5,004 nt of DNA from the NCBI GenBank assembly GCA_964386865.1, contig CAYLUN010000195.1, forward strand, positions 1 through 5,004, written 5' to 3'. The notes under the pieces were generated by a model. The model made no database searches. It saw only the letters and a list, made by a program, of their open reading frames with translations, and was not told the origin of the DNA. Positions 4,402 to 5,004 of this stretch are shown here, piece after piece. Positions within the stretch are counted from its first letter, which is position 1, and every line of letters starts with the position of its first letter. This DNA is from CAYLUN01 sp964386865 (GTDB lineage: Bacteria; Verrucomicrobiota; Kiritimatiellia; RFP12; UBA1067). A program made the position numbers and the translations under genes.

Positions 4402-5004
4402 TTATGGACAGAACTCGTTGTAAACCTCATGGCCGGGGCGGATCGAGCCGTCGGGCTCAATGAAGGCCATATACATCGTCTCCCACTTGCGGCCGGGCAC
4501 GGGGCGGTGCAGGTCCGCGACCGGCGAATGGTGCAGGGCGTGCGGCAGGAAACCGATGCCGGCCTGCTTCAGCAGGCCCAGCTCGTGGCGCACGAACTTC
4601 ACCCGCGCCGCATCATCGTTCGCGCCCCAGCAACACTCCGTGGCGATGACGGGTTTTCCGAGTTTCTCCAGGTGGGCGACGGTCTGCGCGAACTCCCCGG
4701 CATGTTTCTCCGCCGTCCGCTCCTTGCCGGGTATCCAGTAGGGATGGATGGCATGCACGTCCACGAAAGGATCGAGCAGGTCAAGGTCCGCGGGACCTCC
4801 GATCCCGAAAAGCCCCTGCGTGCCGACCGAGATCAGCGTCTTGGGATCGAGGTCTCGAATCTGCTGAGCCATGGCCGCAAGGAACTTCAACTCGATGCTC
4901 CCCTTCTCCTTGCCGCCGTTGTTGAACGGCTCGTTCGAGATGTCAACCATCAGCACGTTGCCTGCGGGGAGGATCGCTTCGAGCAGCTCGCAGAGGTATT
5001 GCCG
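4402..5004 (-). CDS. GH5-like glycoside hydrolase, C-terminal part
   Basis: The last 200 codons are visible; the start lies beyond the window. The frame is open to the edge, so the GTG at 4956 is internal, not a start. The fragment matches the second half of a TIM-barrel cellulase-type hydrolase (GH5, clan A). LMVDISNEPF (18-27) is the beta-4 strand with the NE(P) pair, E25 being the expected acid/base. DVHAIHPYW (82-90) is the beta-6 His-x-Tyr region. KPVIATE (117-123) is the beta-7 strand with E123 as the expected nucleophile. GIGFLPHALHHSPVADLHRP (149-168) is the beta-8 region. It ends with a 'GHEVYNEF' tail after a 'MAFIEPDGSIRPG' segment. The enzyme would hydrolyse a beta-linked polysaccharide or glycoside by a retaining mechanism, but subfamily and substrate are not readable. 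Where GH5 usually has Trp after beta-8, this protein appears to have His (H155). It reads the same way as the IclR gene, 340 bases upstream of the GTG, and is probably the end of another transcription unit. Confidence 0.8.
   Translation of the reverse strand, partial: RQYLCELLEAILPAGNVLMVDISNEPFNNGGKEKGSIELKFLAAMAQQIRDLDPKTLISVGTQGLFGIGGPADLDLLDPFVDVHAIHPYWIPGKERTAEKHAGEFAQTVAHLEKLGKPVIATECCWGANDDAARVKFVRHELGLLKQAGIGFLPHALHHSPVADLHRPVPGRKWETMYMAFIEPDGSIRPGHEVYNEFCP

Noticed and set aside
4064..4423. Plus-strand frame of 119 codons over the intergenic gap
   Set aside because: It has no ribosome site, starts inside the IclR operator, overlaps the GH5 stop and shows no domain pattern.
4402..4956. 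GTG at 4956 as the start of the GH5-like gene
   Set aside because: The frame continues upstream to the window edge, and a start there would remove the first half of the barrel; it is an internal Val codon.

Overview
The window is GC-rich and every gene I can support reads on the minus strand. From high to low coordinates these are: the C-terminal part of a GH5-like glycoside hydrolase (4402-5004, cut by the window edge); a 340-base gap; an IclR-family transcription regulator (3255-4043); a secreted protein made of four tandem discoidin (F5/8 type C-like) domains (1052-3196); and the N-terminal part of a secreted protein resembling HzsA-related (hydrazine synthase alpha-like) proteins (1-950, cut by the window edge). 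GC-rich DNA, a clear Shine-Dalgarno site, exported discoidin proteins with 'GSGLTG...HTN' and 'VGLSEVRF' signatures, an HzsA-related protein and a polysaccharide hydrolase together suggest a bacterium of the PVC group (Planctomycetota, Kiritimatiellota, Lentisphaerota or Verrucomicrobiota). This is inference; no rRNA or marker gene is present.

The regulator, the discoidin protein and the HzsA-related protein are co-oriented with gaps of 57 and 101 bases and no visible terminator, so they may be one transcription unit. A 6-bp-arm palindrome with a third half-site overlaps a possible promoter just before the regulator's ATG. The simplest model is an autoregulated IclR switch controlling secreted proteins that bind or process glycans or other extracellular material. 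The GH5 gene probably ends an upstream unit of related function; no strong terminator was found after it.

The non-coding stretches hold the regulator's operator/promoter; a four-unit octamer repeat that overlaps the regulator's stop codon; a 7-bp-stem GC hairpin at 4220-4236; and, at 4104-4401, reading frames that look faintly protein-like but lack credible starts. No RNA gene, CRISPR array, insertion sequence or origin was recognised. I do not see a clearly new biological system. The most interesting points are the regulator/operator layout, the catalytic-domain-free four-discoidin protein next to an HzsA-related protein, and the octamer repeat.
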